Positions 14,192 through 22,194 of a DNA stretch of 27,014 nt are shown piece by piece. The stretch lies in the NCBI GenBank assembly GCA_007132685.1, contig SLOC01000022.1, forward strand, positions 1 to 27,014, in the 5' to 3' direction. This stretch comes from Candidatus Saccharimonadota bacterium (GTDB lineage: Bacteria > Patescibacteriota > Saccharimonadia > Saccharimonadales > SLHW01). The translations under genes and the position numbers were made by a program. Every line of letters starts with the position of its first letter. The first letter of the stretch is position 1. The notes under the pieces were generated by a model that saw only the letters and a program-made list of their open reading frames with translations, was not told the DNA's origin and made no database searches.

Positions 14192-14833
14192 TTATGATAA
14201 CTTCTCTTTTAGTGTAGCATAAGCCTGTTTCGGATCATCAGCGCCATGTATACCGCCACCAACGTTGAGAACGTGCACTCCCGCATCTACCAAGCTACGT
14301 GCATTAGATTCGTTGATGCCGCCATCCCAGCCGACTTCTACTTCGGGATGTAAATCGTGAATAAACGCAACCTTCTCAAGTAAACCCAAGTCAGCCTCAC
14401 CGCCATGATGCCCAAGATCGCCACTAAATATTAATACGTGGTCAAAACTATGAAGAATCTGCTCCGTCCACTCGATTGGAGTATCTTGTAATACCGCAAG
14501 TCCCACTTTTATATCTTCTTTGTGAAGTTCAGCGGCGAGATGCATATGATGCACCTCAGCTTCATTGTGTACGATAACCATGTGCGGATGCTGCTTCATA
14601 TGTAAAATCGTCTCGAGGTGCTCCATGGGCCGTCGATACATCAGATGTAGGTCAGCCTGCACATGCTTAGGCCACCAGACTTTATCTAGTTCTGGTGATT
14701 TAGTAGGAGCAAAGTCGCCATCCATGAGATCTATATGAACACGATCAGCAAATGATGAAACCAGCTGCATCTGCTCTTTATATACTGCCTCGTCATACGC
14801 TGTTACGGTCGGTGCAATTACTGGCATAAGCAT
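14192..14833 (-). CDS. rpe: Ribulose-phosphate 3-epimerase, divergent
   Basis: A TIM-barrel epimerase interconverting ribulose-5-phosphate and xylulose-5-phosphate. Of 213 aa, the visible motifs are IAPTV at strand 1, VHIDLMDGDFAPT (metal ligands His and Asp plus the DxMDG turn), DLHLMYRRP (the usual DVHLM), and VGWDGGINESNA with the catalytic Asp. The normal NPGFGGQ loop is replaced by SGDLGHHGGE, so the family is right but the subgroup is unusual; a related hexulose-phosphate synthase-type activity is possible. Two starts exist: ATG at 14831-14833, directly abutting a TACAAT box, and ATG at 14825-14827, six bases below the box. The second gives MPVIAP and fits a leaderless start better. Confidence 0.82.
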   Translation of the reverse strand: MLMPVIAPTVTAYDEAVYKEQMQLVSSFADRVHIDLMDGDFAPTKSPELDKVWWPKHVQADLHLMYRRPMEHLETILHMKQHPHMVIVHNEAEVHHMHLAAELHKEDIKVGLAVLQDTPIEWTEQILHSFDHVLIFSGDLGHHGGEADLGLLEKVAFIHDLHPEVEVGWDGGINESNARSLVDAGVHVLNVGGGIHGADDPKQAYATLKEKLS

Positions 14834-14839
14834 ATTGTA
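14834..14839 (-). promoter_or_regulatory. rpe-tkt operon -10 box, leaderless
   Basis: TACAAT on the minus strand touches the first ATG (14833) and lies six bases above the second (14827). Expected initiation is therefore at the second ATG, which argues that the protein starts there. The -35 is not clear. Confidence 0.45.
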
Positions 14840-14864
14840 CCTGTTTGAAGTTTGCTAGACTAGT

Positions 14865-14873
14865 AGGAAGGAG
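14865..14873 (+). promoter_or_regulatory. Strong ribosome-binding site of the CapA-like gene
   Basis: AGGAAGGAG, eight bases before the ATG at 14882. It contrasts with the leaderless divergent gene on the other side of this 48-bp intergenic region and fixes the start of the CapA-like protein. Confidence 0.7.
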
Positions 14874-14881
14874 TAGAAGTT

Positions 14882-16102
14882 ATGCGTAGGTACCAGCAAA
14901 ATCAACGAACAGGTCGTAGGAAGCCTGTGCTTATAAGTGTAATCCTTGGCGTTCTATTAACTATTGGGGCTTCAGTATGGATTTGGGCGTCGCAGAGAAA
15001 CGATTCTGACGAAGCAGAAGATACGACACAAGTCGTTGAGTTCACAGACGGCGAACAGCCTGAGAGAGTCGTCGGTAGATATCTGTTCACCGGATCGACC
15101 GTACCAGCACGAGGCATACAGCAGCAAGCCACCAGAGCAGACGGGACAATTGACTATTACCAGCCGTTTTCAGAGCTACATACACTAGAACCGGAAAAAT
15201 ATGACGCTTGGATGACGGAGCTCGAATGCCCGATTACCGACCGACAAATGACCTTCCGGGAGCAAGTCGATACCTTGGTATTTAATTGTCTGCCCGGGTT
15301 TGTCGACCCGTTGGTTGAATATTTCGAGTTGATAAGCCTGGCTAACAATCATTCGGGCGATCTTGGTCTGGAAGCATTTGAGGAAACCCAGCAAAGGCTG
15401 GACGATGCCGGCGCACAAATATTCGGTCACTACGTACCTGGTGAAACTGCAGATGCCTGTGAAGTAATTGGTCTACCGGTGCGCATCCAGTCTGGAGAGG
15501 AAGAAACAGGCGGTCGACTGCCGATTGCCTTTTGTGCGTGGCATTATTTCAATATGTCACCGGAGCCAGGTGAGCTCGAGGCGATGCTTGAGTATGTCGA
15601 TATATTGCCAGTATTCGCCTTTACGCATGCTGGGGCTGAGTACTTTGCTGAAGCACAACCTCCAGAAGAAGAGTTGACTCGGGCTGTGCTTGACCTCGGC
15701 GCCGAATTTATTATCAATAACAACCCCCACTGGGTACAAAATACCGATGTTTATAACGATAGGTTAATCGTTTATTCCACGGGTAATTTTATGTTTGACC
15801 AACTCGATGAAGAGACGAATCGGGCCGCCAATATCGACACGAGTATAGCCATAAGGTACGACGAGAATGTTGCTGCGTGGCTCGAGCTCGGTGAAGAATG
15901 TATCGGCCAGGATGATAACTGCCTGGAGCGTGCACGTGAATTAGGGCTGGAAAAGATTGAAATCGACTATACTTTTGATGTTGTAGCAAGTTATAACGGG
16001 TACCGGGAACTTCCACGCAAAGCTAGTGAACAAACCCAAGCAGCCGTTGAAGAACGCATGAATTGGCAACAAACTCTACGCGAACTCGGACAAATTGATT
16101 AA
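14882..16102 (+). CDS. CapA/PgsA-like metallophosphoesterase, membrane anchored
   Basis: A 406-aa protein with a basic N-terminus, a membrane helix at about residues 16-36, an acidic linker and an outward-facing CapA-type phosphoesterase domain. Motifs are ELECPIT (113-118), LANNHSGDLG (153-162), THAGAEYF (248-255), NNNPHWVQ (279-286) and YSTGNFMFDQ near 294-303. The first family motif GDxMLGR is instead TGSTVPARG (70-78), so the first metal-binding Asp is missing. Family members act in poly-gamma-glutamate or exopolysaccharide export, but no other capsule genes are here, so the substrate is open. It ends tail-to-tail with the beta-lactamase-like gene in a four-base overlap. It may be an altered or inactive enzyme. 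Confidence 0.85.
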   Translation: MRRYQQNQRTGRRKPVLISVILGVLLTIGASVWIWASQRNDSDEAEDTTQVVEFTDGEQPERVVGRYLFTGSTVPARGIQQQATRADGTIDYYQPFSELHTLEPEKYDAWMTELECPITDRQMTFREQVDTLVFNCLPGFVDPLVEYFELISLANNHSGDLGLEAFEETQQRLDDAGAQIFGHYVPGETADACEVIGLPVRIQSGEEETGGRLPIAFCAWHYFNMSPEPGELEAMLEYVDILPVFAFTHAGAEYFAEAQPPEEELTRAVLDLGAEFIINNNPHWVQNTDVYNDRLIVYSTGNFMFDQLDEETNRAANIDTSIAIRYDENVAAWLELGEECIGQDDNCLERARELGLEKIEIDYTFDVVASYNGYRELPRKASEQTQAAVEERMNWQQTLRELGQID

Positions 16103-17019
16103 CGCGAAGCTTCTATAAGTGGAGATATGATGGCGTCCGCTATGGTGCGAACTTCTTGGTAATAGGCATTGTCACTAAAGATGCTCACGATAACCGTGCG
16201 ACCATTTGGTAACTCAATCATCGCTGCATCAAGCCAACCTTCGTCATATAAGCCTGGCTTGTTATATACCATTATATCGCCAACTTCATCGAACGCTGAC
16301 GGTAACCCTTGGCGAAAATCACGCTCAGCAAAGTCACGCAGATTCTCGCGTAGTACTTCAGCATACTCTTCGCTTAAATCCTTCTCGGCATACAATCGCT
16401 CAAGTATGGTGTTCGCATCATGAACAGTGGTAGAAATGTCAAGTAAGTCAGTATTAGTCAATCCAAGCTCCGCTAAGCGCTCGTTGCCAGTCGCTCTACC
16501 CTGCTCTTCCCACATTTGTTCCGGGCAAGGGCTGTCCGAATCCCGCAACATGACCTCTATACACTCCATTCGTGTTCGGCCTTGGTTGTATGACTCATTT
16601 GGGTCGTAGAGTCCACTTTGTATGTCCTGCAAGCCCATGTAGGCTACGTACAATTTATAAATACTTGCTGTGAAATACGTCTCATTTATTCGATGACTTG
16701 CCAGAACATCGCCGGTTAACGGATCTTCTACGAGCACACTGTGTGTACCACGTACAGTCCCTAGTACGGCATCAAGCTCAGATTGCACACTTGGCAGTTC
16801 TAGTATTGGCGCCTCATCTTCTGCTTCGTCGTTATCAAGTGTTTGAGTCTGTTCCTGGATAGCGTCATCAGTATCTTCAGGTCTGTCGGCTAATAGATAA
16901 AACACAAACGCCCCAAGAAGCAGCAATGCTACTAAGAGCAATGGGATCTTCATATGACGGTGACGACGTGTAAAACTTCTCGAATTAGTACGCTGCTTCA
17001 TATTCATAGCGTAACGCAA
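16099..17019 (-). CDS. Class A beta-lactamase-like serine hydrolase, membrane anchored
   Basis: A 306-aa protein with a basic start, a membrane helix near residues 24-44 and an acidic linker to about residue 75. The domain has TASIYK (Ser119-Lys122, the SxxK nucleophile pair), RDSDSPCP (Ser161-Asp162-Ser163, in place of SDN) and NKPG (254-256, in place of KTG). This is the penicillin-binding/class A beta-lactamase fold; the outward-facing location suggests peptidoglycan or beta-lactam chemistry, and resistance is not implied. Cys153 and Cys165 could pair. TTG at 17017-17019 gives the longest form; ATG at codons 5 or 7 is likely the real start. No good ribosome site was seen. Confidence 0.82.
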   Translation of the reverse strand: MRYAMNMKQRTNSRSFTRRHRHMKIPLLLVALLLLGAFVFYLLADRPEDTDDAIQEQTQTLDNDEAEDEAPILELPSVQSELDAVLGTVRGTHSVLVEDPLTGDVLASHRINETYFTASIYKLYVAYMGLQDIQSGLYDPNESYNQGRTRMECIEVMLRDSDSPCPEQMWEEQGRATGNERLAELGLTNTDLLDISTTVHDANTILERLYAEKDLSEEYAEVLRENLRDFAERDFRQGLPSAFDEVGDIMVYNKPGLYDEGWLDAAMIELPNGRTVIVSIFSDNAYYQEVRTIADAIISPLIEASR

Positions 17020-17034
17020 AGACTTGGGTTTTGC

Positions 17035-17505
17035 CTAGTGAGGTAGATCGTCGAGCTGTGCTATACGACGTTTGAAGCGAGCCGCGCTAGCAAATGGCGT
17101 GCTTAAGAAAGTTTCTACAAGCACGTTGGCTTCATCTCGCTTGAGAGTGTTTGCAGCGAGGCAGAGTACATTCGCATCATCGTCATTACGAGCAGCCCGA
17201 ACTGACTCGCGATCATACCCGAGCGCCGCTCGGATTCCCTTAAACCGATTAGCCGCCATGCACATACCTTGACCACTCCCACATATCAAAATAGCGCGCG
17301 GGTCCTTGTCGTCACTTGTTAATACTGCGTTGACAGCTTTTTCGGCGAAAACCGGGAAGTCATCTTGCGGATCAGGCTTGGAATCACCTTCGTCTATTAC
17401 GTCGTACCCGGCACGCTCAAGGTATTTAACAAGCTCCCCACGCAGAAAATAGCCATTGTGATCTGAGCCGACAAATATTTTCATATGCTTGGCGTGTCCT
17501 GTCAT
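17035..17505 (-). CDS. rpiB: Ribose-5-phosphate isomerase B
   Basis: Interconverts ribose-5-phosphate and ribulose-5-phosphate in the non-oxidative pentose phosphate pathway. The 156-aa ORF shows KIFVGSDHNGYFLR at the N-terminus, DEGDSKPDPQDDFPVFAEK and ILICGSGQGMCMAANRFKGI with the Cys proposed as catalytic base in RpiB. The family normally begins MKIF..SDH, which here is codon 8 (ATG at 17482-17484) with AGGA twelve bases upstream; the longer start at 17505 has no site and is less likely. It lies just after gapA (three-base gap) and complements the rpe/tkt genes. Confidence 0.92.
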   Translation of the reverse strand: MTGHAKHMKIFVGSDHNGYFLRGELVKYLERAGYDVIDEGDSKPDPQDDFPVFAEKAVNAVLTSDDKDPRAILICGSGQGMCMAANRFKGIRAALGYDRESVRAARNDDDANVLCLAANTLKRDEANVLVETFLSTPFASAARFKRRIAQLDDLPH

Positions 17506-17508
17506 TAT

Positions 17509-18525
17509 CTATTTTTTATGCAGCTGTTTACCCGTATCAGCTACCTGCTCGACTAAGCGGTTACTATAACCCCACTCGTTGTCATACCAAACGACAATTT
17601 TGGCAAGATTTCCGCCAACCACATTGGTGAGTAGCAGGTCTACTGTTCCAGAGTGGCTATTGCCGATGTAGTCATGGCTGACAAGCGGCTCCTCGCTCAC
17701 CCCAACAATACCTTGATAGTACGGCTCTTTGGCAGCCTTTCGAAATACGTCATTAATCTGTTCACGGCTCGTATCTCGCTTGAGTACCATCGTGATATCG
17801 CTGAGCGAAACCACCGATGTCGGCACCCGAACGCTAAGCCCGTCAAACTTGTTCTTCAGACTCGGCACGGTAAGGGCAGTGGCGATTGCAGCTCCTGTAG
17901 TCGTCGGTACAATATTTTGAGCTGCGGCTCGTGCCTCGCGTAAGTCTTTATGAGGACCGTCTTGCAAGTTCTGACTTGCCGTATAACTGTGAACCGTCGT
18001 AAGCATCGCTTTTTCTACGCCGAAGTTTTGCTCCATGATATCCATAACCGCTGCTGCGCTATTCGTCGTGCAGCTAGCGCTACTAATCACGTCACCTGCA
18101 GAATCCAGCGTGTCTTCGTTCGCACCGATAACAATAGTATGAACACCACCATCCTTAGCCGGCGCGGACAAAACGACTTTTTTCGCACCAGCTGTTATAT
18201 GAGCGCGTGCTGCCTCTTCAGTTCGGAACCGGCCGGTTGATTCGATTACTATATCAACATTATGGTCGCGCCACGGTAAACTGGCAGGGTCTTTTTCAGA
18301 GTAGACAGGTATCTCATGCCCATCGACGACAATTTTATTTTCGTTGTGAGTTACTTCGTGCTGATATTCGCCGTAGTTCGTGTCGTATTTCAGCAAATGC
18401 GCAAGCGTGCGCGTATCAGTAAGGTCGTTGAGCGCTACGATTTCAATATCTGTTCTTTCAAAGGCGATACGAAACGATAGCCGACCAATTCGTCCAAATC
18501 CATTTATTGCCACCCGTGTCTTCAT
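17509..18525 (-). CDS. gapA: Glyceraldehyde-3-phosphate dehydrogenase, type I
   Basis: Oxidises glyceraldehyde-3-phosphate to 1,3-bisphosphoglycerate with NAD. The 338-aa length and motifs are standard: NGFGRIGR (8-15), ALNDLTD (31-37, Asp after the second strand favouring NAD), SSASCTTN with Cys152, TTVHSYTA with His179, and WYDNEWGYS near the C-terminus. ATG has GGAAGG about ten bases upstream. It heads the gapA-rpiB pair, has its own leader of about 50 nt and no visible attenuator. A phosphoglycerate kinase gene is not adjacent, unlike many bacteria. Confidence 0.97.
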   Translation of the reverse strand: MKTRVAINGFGRIGRLSFRIAFERTDIEIVALNDLTDTRTLAHLLKYDTNYGEYQHEVTHNENKIVVDGHEIPVYSEKDPASLPWRDHNVDIVIESTGRFRTEEAARAHITAGAKKVVLSAPAKDGGVHTIVIGANEDTLDSAGDVISSASCTTNSAAAVMDIMEQNFGVEKAMLTTVHSYTASQNLQDGPHKDLREARAAAQNIVPTTTGAAIATALTVPSLKNKFDGLSVRVPTSVVSLSDITMVLKRDTSREQINDVFRKAAKEPYYQGIVGVSEEPLVSHDYIGNSHSGTVDLLLTNVVGGNLAKIVVWYDNEWGYSNRLVEQVADTGKQLHKK

Positions 18526-18577
18526 GCTAGAGAACCCTTCCTTAATTGTTTGTTAAGCGTAAGCAGTTATGAGCTCT

Positions 18578-18583
18578 ATTGTA
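18578..18583 (-). promoter_or_regulatory. Possible gapA -10 box
   Basis: TACAAT on the minus strand, in the 83-bp gap between ppa and gapA, which would give a leader of about 45-50 nt holding the GGAAGG site. The -35 region is not convincing, so this is weak. Confidence 0.35.
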
Positions 18584-18608
18584 CGCAAGAAGTCAGTCTC
18601 GATGCAAG

Positions 18609-19139
18609 CTAGTTTGCGCTATAACGTTTTATGCACTCTTCGATAATGGCCTGGGCGTCCTGTATATTTCCCCACCCAAGCACCTTAGTGCTACCGGGTT
18701 TCTTCAGGTCTTTGTAGTGAGCAAAATGATGCTCCACTTGCTTTTTCCACTGCTTGGGTAAGTCTTCGAGTGAAGCAATCGCATCACCACTATCCCTGTC
18801 ATCAGCCGGAACGACAACGACTTTGTGGTCCATCTCACCATCGTCTTCAAAATTCAACACACCGATTACTTTTGCTTCAAGCCAGATACCTGTCGTAAGT
18901 GGCTCCTGTGTGACAATTAGTGTATCGAGCTCATCACCGTCCTCGTCCAACGTCTGTGGGATGAATCCGTAATTACATGGCTTGGCAAAGATAGCCGGCT
19001 CCACACGGTCGAGCATAAAACACGCCCGCTCACGGTCCCACTCAACTTTGAGTGAAGAGCCTTTTGGAATTTCTACTACGGTGTTTACTCTGCCGTCGGC
19101 GACATCGCCAGGAGTGAGTACTTTATTAAAATCTGCCAC
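18609..19139 (-). CDS. ppa: Inorganic pyrophosphatase, family I
   Basis: A cytoplasmic Mg-dependent enzyme that splits pyrophosphate to drive biosynthesis. The 176-aa length fits. Visible are VEIPKGSSLKVEWD (normally EIPKGSxxKYE), KPCNYGFIPQT, the signature DEDGDELDTLIV with the metal-binding Asp triad, and the HFAHYKDLKKP segment. The start is GTG at 19137-19139 with an ideal AGGAGG six bases upstream. It lies directly upstream of gapA on the same strand but with an 83-bp gap, so it may be a separate unit. Confidence 0.96.
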   Translation of the reverse strand: MADFNKVLTPGDVADGRVNTVVEIPKGSSLKVEWDRERACFMLDRVEPAIFAKPCNYGFIPQTLDEDGDELDTLIVTQEPLTTGIWLEAKVIGVLNFEDDGEMDHKVVVVPADDRDSGDAIASLEDLPKQWKKQVEHHFAHYKDLKKPGSTKVLGWGNIQDAQAIIEECIKRYSAN

Positions 19140-19196
19140 TGATTGCCTCCTCTGCTTGTTTGAACTTATTTCTTGATTGAGCGCACCACAGATGGT

Positions 19197-19229
19197 TTGT
19201 CCACGCTTCTTCCGAGGATATTGTACACT
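19197..19229 (+). promoter_or_regulatory. GDPD promoter, leaderless or very short leader
   Basis: TTGTCC (19197-19202) with a 16-bp spacer to TATTGT (19219-19224), overlapping a second -10 candidate TACACT (19224-19229) that is eight bases before the ATG at 19238. No ribosome-binding site is present. Confidence 0.45.
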
Positions 19230-19237
19230 AAACAGTA

Positions 19238-19927
19238 ATGAACATCATAGGCCACCGTGGCATTGCAGGAATAGAACTCGAAAACACACGTAGTAGCTTG
19301 CTGCGAGCGATAAATATGGGTGTGCCTTCCATCGAAATCGACGTACGGAAGACGAAAGACGGCAAGCTTGTTCTCTGTCACGATGCTAACTTGGAGCGTG
19401 TGGCCAACCGAAAAGACCGCGTCAGCGATTTGTCGCTTGAAGAATTGCAAAAGATAGATTTAATTGACGGATCAACTATTATCACCCTCGACGAAGCACT
19501 AGACATTCTGGAGGGAATCCCGACCATCGTCGAAATAAAAGACGAAGGATGCGGACGAGAACTCAGGCGAGTACTTCGTGGTTACGGGCGACAATCTATC
19601 GCTCTCGCCTCGTTCAAACTGCGTGAGCTAGCGGTCTATCAGGATCTGGGTATCCGGAATGACCTCTATGGACTAGAGCACACCAAGCCGTTTGATATTA
19701 TCCATGACGCCAAAATGCTGAGACTAAACGGTATCGGGCTGAATTTTTGGTTGCTTAACCCGCTCACCTACTTTCTCTGCCGGAAAGCAAAATTCAAGCT
19801 GTATGTCTACACCGTAAATAATGTTTTTATCGGCAAGATGTTCCGCTGGCTGTACCCGCATGTATGGATATGTACCGATTATCCGCATAAGCTTATGCCA
19901 AAAAACCAGAAAGCCCCCAATAAATGA
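19238..19927 (+). CDS. Glycerophosphodiester phosphodiesterase (GDPD) family
   Basis: Hydrolyses glycerophosphodiesters to glycerol-3-phosphate and an alcohol; used for lipid turnover or scavenging. The 229-aa protein shows IIGHRGIAGIELENTRSS (catalytic His and Glu), IEIDVRKTKDGKLVLCHDANL (Glu-Asp metal ligands and second catalytic His), a central VEIKDEG, LYVYTVNN and the C-terminal WICTDYPHKLM. It has no signal peptide, so it is cytoplasmic. The start follows a promoter without leader, so ATG at 19238 is favoured. It overlaps the flavoprotein gene as ATGA, so the two are co-translated. Confidence 0.9.
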   Translation: MNIIGHRGIAGIELENTRSSLLRAINMGVPSIEIDVRKTKDGKLVLCHDANLERVANRKDRVSDLSLEELQKIDLIDGSTIITLDEALDILEGIPTIVEIKDEGCGRELRRVLRGYGRQSIALASFKLRELAVYQDLGIRNDLYGLEHTKPFDIIHDAKMLRLNGIGLNFWLLNPLTYFLCRKAKFKLYVYTVNNVFIGKMFRWLYPHVWICTDYPHKLMPKNQKAPNK

Positions 19928-20610
19928 CACCAGCGACTTTTTTGAGTAAACAACAGCTAGCGCCGACATTATTTCGGGTAGATTTTTTGCCGGAAAAACC
20001 GATTGATTTCATCCCTGGGCAGTTTATAGAGCTTGTCTTGCCTCGCCCGGATAGTCACGACGAACGCGGTAATCGTCGTTGGTTTAGTGTCGCGTCTGCG
20101 CCGCATGAAAAGCCCCTCAGTATTATTACCCGCTTTCACCCCAGTGACTCAAGTAGCTTCAAAAACAGTCTTTTTTCGCTCGATAGTGGCTCAGAATTGC
20201 TTATCGCTGACGCGATGGGTGATTTTGTTTTGCCGAAAGATTCGTCCTTGCCAACAATCTGGGTTGCAGCAGGTGTCGGTATATCACCGTTTATCAGTAA
20301 GGCCCGATTTATGAAGCATAACAACACTAAACGCTCGGCTCATTTGTTTTGGACAACCTCACAAGACGAACCTTTGCCCTATGGAGCTGACTTTGCAGCT
20401 GTACTTGATTCAGTATTTGTTTCCGATAAAAAAAGCTCGCTCACGCCTGAAGACATCATGAGTCAAGTAGGCGCTGATTTACTCGATAGGAGTCTGTACT
20501 ATGTAGCCGGTCCAGAGAAGTTCGTAGAGGGTTTTATAGATAAGCTCGCTACGCTCGGCATACCAAGGCACCGACTGATTGGTGATTTCTTCCACGGTTA
20601 CGAAGCTTAG
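19924..20610 (+). CDS. Ferredoxin-NADP reductase-like FAD flavoprotein
   Basis: A 228-aa flavoprotein with an FAD domain (residues 1-105: RWFSVASAPHEKPLSIITRF, the R-x-(F/Y)-S/T motif, then DAMGDF) and an NAD(P) domain (about 110-228: IWVAAGVGISPFISKARF, LYYVAGPEKFVEGFIDKL). There is no 2Fe-2S domain and no membrane segment. The partner electron carrier is not visible nearby. The start ATG overlaps the stop of the GDPD gene. The end overlaps the tail of the opposing 515-aa gene by four bases. A role in small-molecule or flavin reduction is possible, and the exact substrate is unknown. Confidence 0.87.
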   Translation: MTPATFLSKQQLAPTLFRVDFLPEKPIDFIPGQFIELVLPRPDSHDERGNRRWFSVASAPHEKPLSIITRFHPSDSSSFKNSLFSLDSGSELLIADAMGDFVLPKDSSLPTIWVAAGVGISPFISKARFMKHNNTKRSAHLFWTTSQDEPLPYGADFAAVLDSVFVSDKKSSLTPEDIMSQVGADLLDRSLYYVAGPEKFVEGFIDKLATLGIPRHRLIGDFFHGYEA

Positions 20611-22154
20611 TAATTCGGTGGGGAGCCGAATGGCCTGAAGCCATCGCCAATTACTCTATTGAGCACGCCACAATTTAAGGTTTTTTCACCGCCTACAAAA
20701 AAGGTATCAACATCACGAGTAAAATCTCTCGCAAAAGGCAGATTCCCGTGAAGCACCTGATAAGAGCACGTTGTATAAAAGCCCGCCTGCTCTACGTTGC
20801 GAATAAGCGGCAAGTCGTAGATGCTCGTTATGCTCAATCCGCTCACGTTCGGCGGTAGCGGCACATCCATCACCTGCTTAAATTTAGTCGGGTTGGCGAG
20901 CAGCTCTTCGACTAATGGTAAATCCAAGTCAAAAACACTTATCCCGGCGCGGCGCGGCACTGCGGTCAGAGCACGCACTACGTCTCGACCAACATATCCA
21001 GGCGCCTGTTCTCCTGCCCCGGGAAAACCCACCCAGTTATCAGGAAACTCGCCGACATAGACAACCCGCTCGACTACCCCCTGCTCAAGCTGTGACAAAG
21101 CCTTATGTACTACCCATACACCTTGGGAATGAGCCACGATGGTAGTCGGTGGCTCAAGCGGCTCGAGTTGTTCCAGGAGCAAATCCACCAATTCATCTAA
21201 TGAACGATACGTATCCCGCTTATCATACACGGCGCCAGTCGTAATCGGACACGCGGCACTCGTGTCCTTTGTGCCCAGTCCTGTTCCAGCATAGGAGAAG
21301 TAATACGTTTGTGTACACGAATAGCCAATCTGTCGAGGATCGATCCGAAACACGGCACTCGTACCAGTTTTTGAATCAATACCAGCCAGCAATAGCAACG
21401 AACCTTCTTGCTCTTCTGCTACAAAGTCTTGCCGTATTGGCTCTATCGGATCGTTTGCAGCACCGTAGATGAGCAGACCTAACCCCATAGTTAAAACTAG
21501 GCTTAGGGCGTAACGTACATAGATAAGCGTATCCGCTCGCACTAGGAGCCATACCGTTAGTGCAGTCACTGCCAGACTGGCAACGATACCGATTAAAATG
21601 TTTGTTTCCGCGAGTAATCCTATCAGAATAAGTAACAATGCCCCTGTTGTACTCGCAGCGAAATGCCGTAGGGATAGACGGCGCCAAGCAAAATCAACAA
21701 ACGGTAGTGGCGCGCAAAGTATCACTAGTAGTAAGGCAAGCAAGACGCCAAGCCAGAAAAAGCCATAGTATAACGTAGCCGCCGAAGAAAAAGACAGTCC
21801 TGCTGAGATGAGCAGAAATGGTAATAGGCAGCTGTAAAATACCAGTACCCGTTTGAGCGTGGCTGCAAACTGTTGCCAGTCTGACCCTTTCAGTAGCCAG
21901 GTAAGCAAGGCTGAACGCACCAATAAAACAATAATAAGCCAGAAGAAAAAACTAAAGTAACTCTGACTGCCGGCAATGAGCTCGCGCAGGCCAAAATGCA
22001 CATCCAGCGGTGGCACAGCGACACTATGCACCAGAGTCGGCCAAGCGCTGTAGGTGCCAAGCGCGAGCATCACTGCAGTAAATAGTAGTGACCCAAGTAA
22101 ATATAATGGTAGTCGAGCAAGAACTGAAGCACCTTCTAGCAAGCGACGTATCAT
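20607..22154 (-). CDS. Multi-span membrane protein with lipase-like alpha/beta-hydrolase domain
   Basis: A 515-aa protein. About seven hydrophobic helices fill residues 13-235, followed by a soluble domain of roughly 280 residues. The latter contains TIVAHSQGVWVVHKAL (near 340-355), a GxSxG-like nucleophile elbow of the AHSxG type seen in lipases and esterases, and a long VYVGEFPDNWVGFPG strand. Candidate Asp and His partners exist (DLDLPLVEE, YQVLHGNLP) but were not proven. I do not recognise a named family. The substrate is probably lipid or an envelope ester, by inference. No good ribosome-binding site precedes the ATG; a 9-bp direct repeat lies at 22164-22182. Confidence 0.75.
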   Translation of the reverse strand: MIRRLLEGASVLARLPLYLLGSLLFTAVMLALGTYSAWPTLVHSVAVPPLDVHFGLRELIAGSQSYFSFFFWLIIVLLVRSALLTWLLKGSDWQQFAATLKRVLVFYSCLLPFLLISAGLSFSSAATLYYGFFWLGVLLALLLVILCAPLPFVDFAWRRLSLRHFAASTTGALLLILIGLLAETNILIGIVASLAVTALTVWLLVRADTLIYVRYALSLVLTMGLGLLIYGAANDPIEPIRQDFVAEEQEGSLLLLAGIDSKTGTSAVFRIDPRQIGYSCTQTYYFSYAGTGLGTKDTSAACPITTGAVYDKRDTYRSLDELVDLLLEQLEPLEPPTTIVAHSQGVWVVHKALSQLEQGVVERVVYVGEFPDNWVGFPGAGEQAPGYVGRDVVRALTAVPRRAGISVFDLDLPLVEELLANPTKFKQVMDVPLPPNVSGLSITSIYDLPLIRNVEQAGFYTTCSYQVLHGNLPFARDFTRDVDTFFVGGEKTLNCGVLNRVIGDGFRPFGSPPNY

Positions 22155-22163
22155 GTCTCTAGC

Positions 22164-22182
22164 TTAGCGAAATTTAGCGAAA
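22164..22182. repeat. 9-bp direct repeat TTAGCGAAA, period 10, upstream of the 515-aa gene
   Basis: Two copies of TTAGCGAAA (22164-22172 and 22174-22182) one helical turn apart, ten bases upstream of the start codon at 22154. This could be a tandem regulator site, or chance. Confidence 0.3.
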
Positions 22183-22194
22183 GTGACGAATACG

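Noticed and set aside
16099..17019. Calling the serine hydrolase an antibiotic-resistance beta-lactamase
   Set aside because: SDN and KTG are altered and the protein is membrane anchored; only fold-level similarity is supported.
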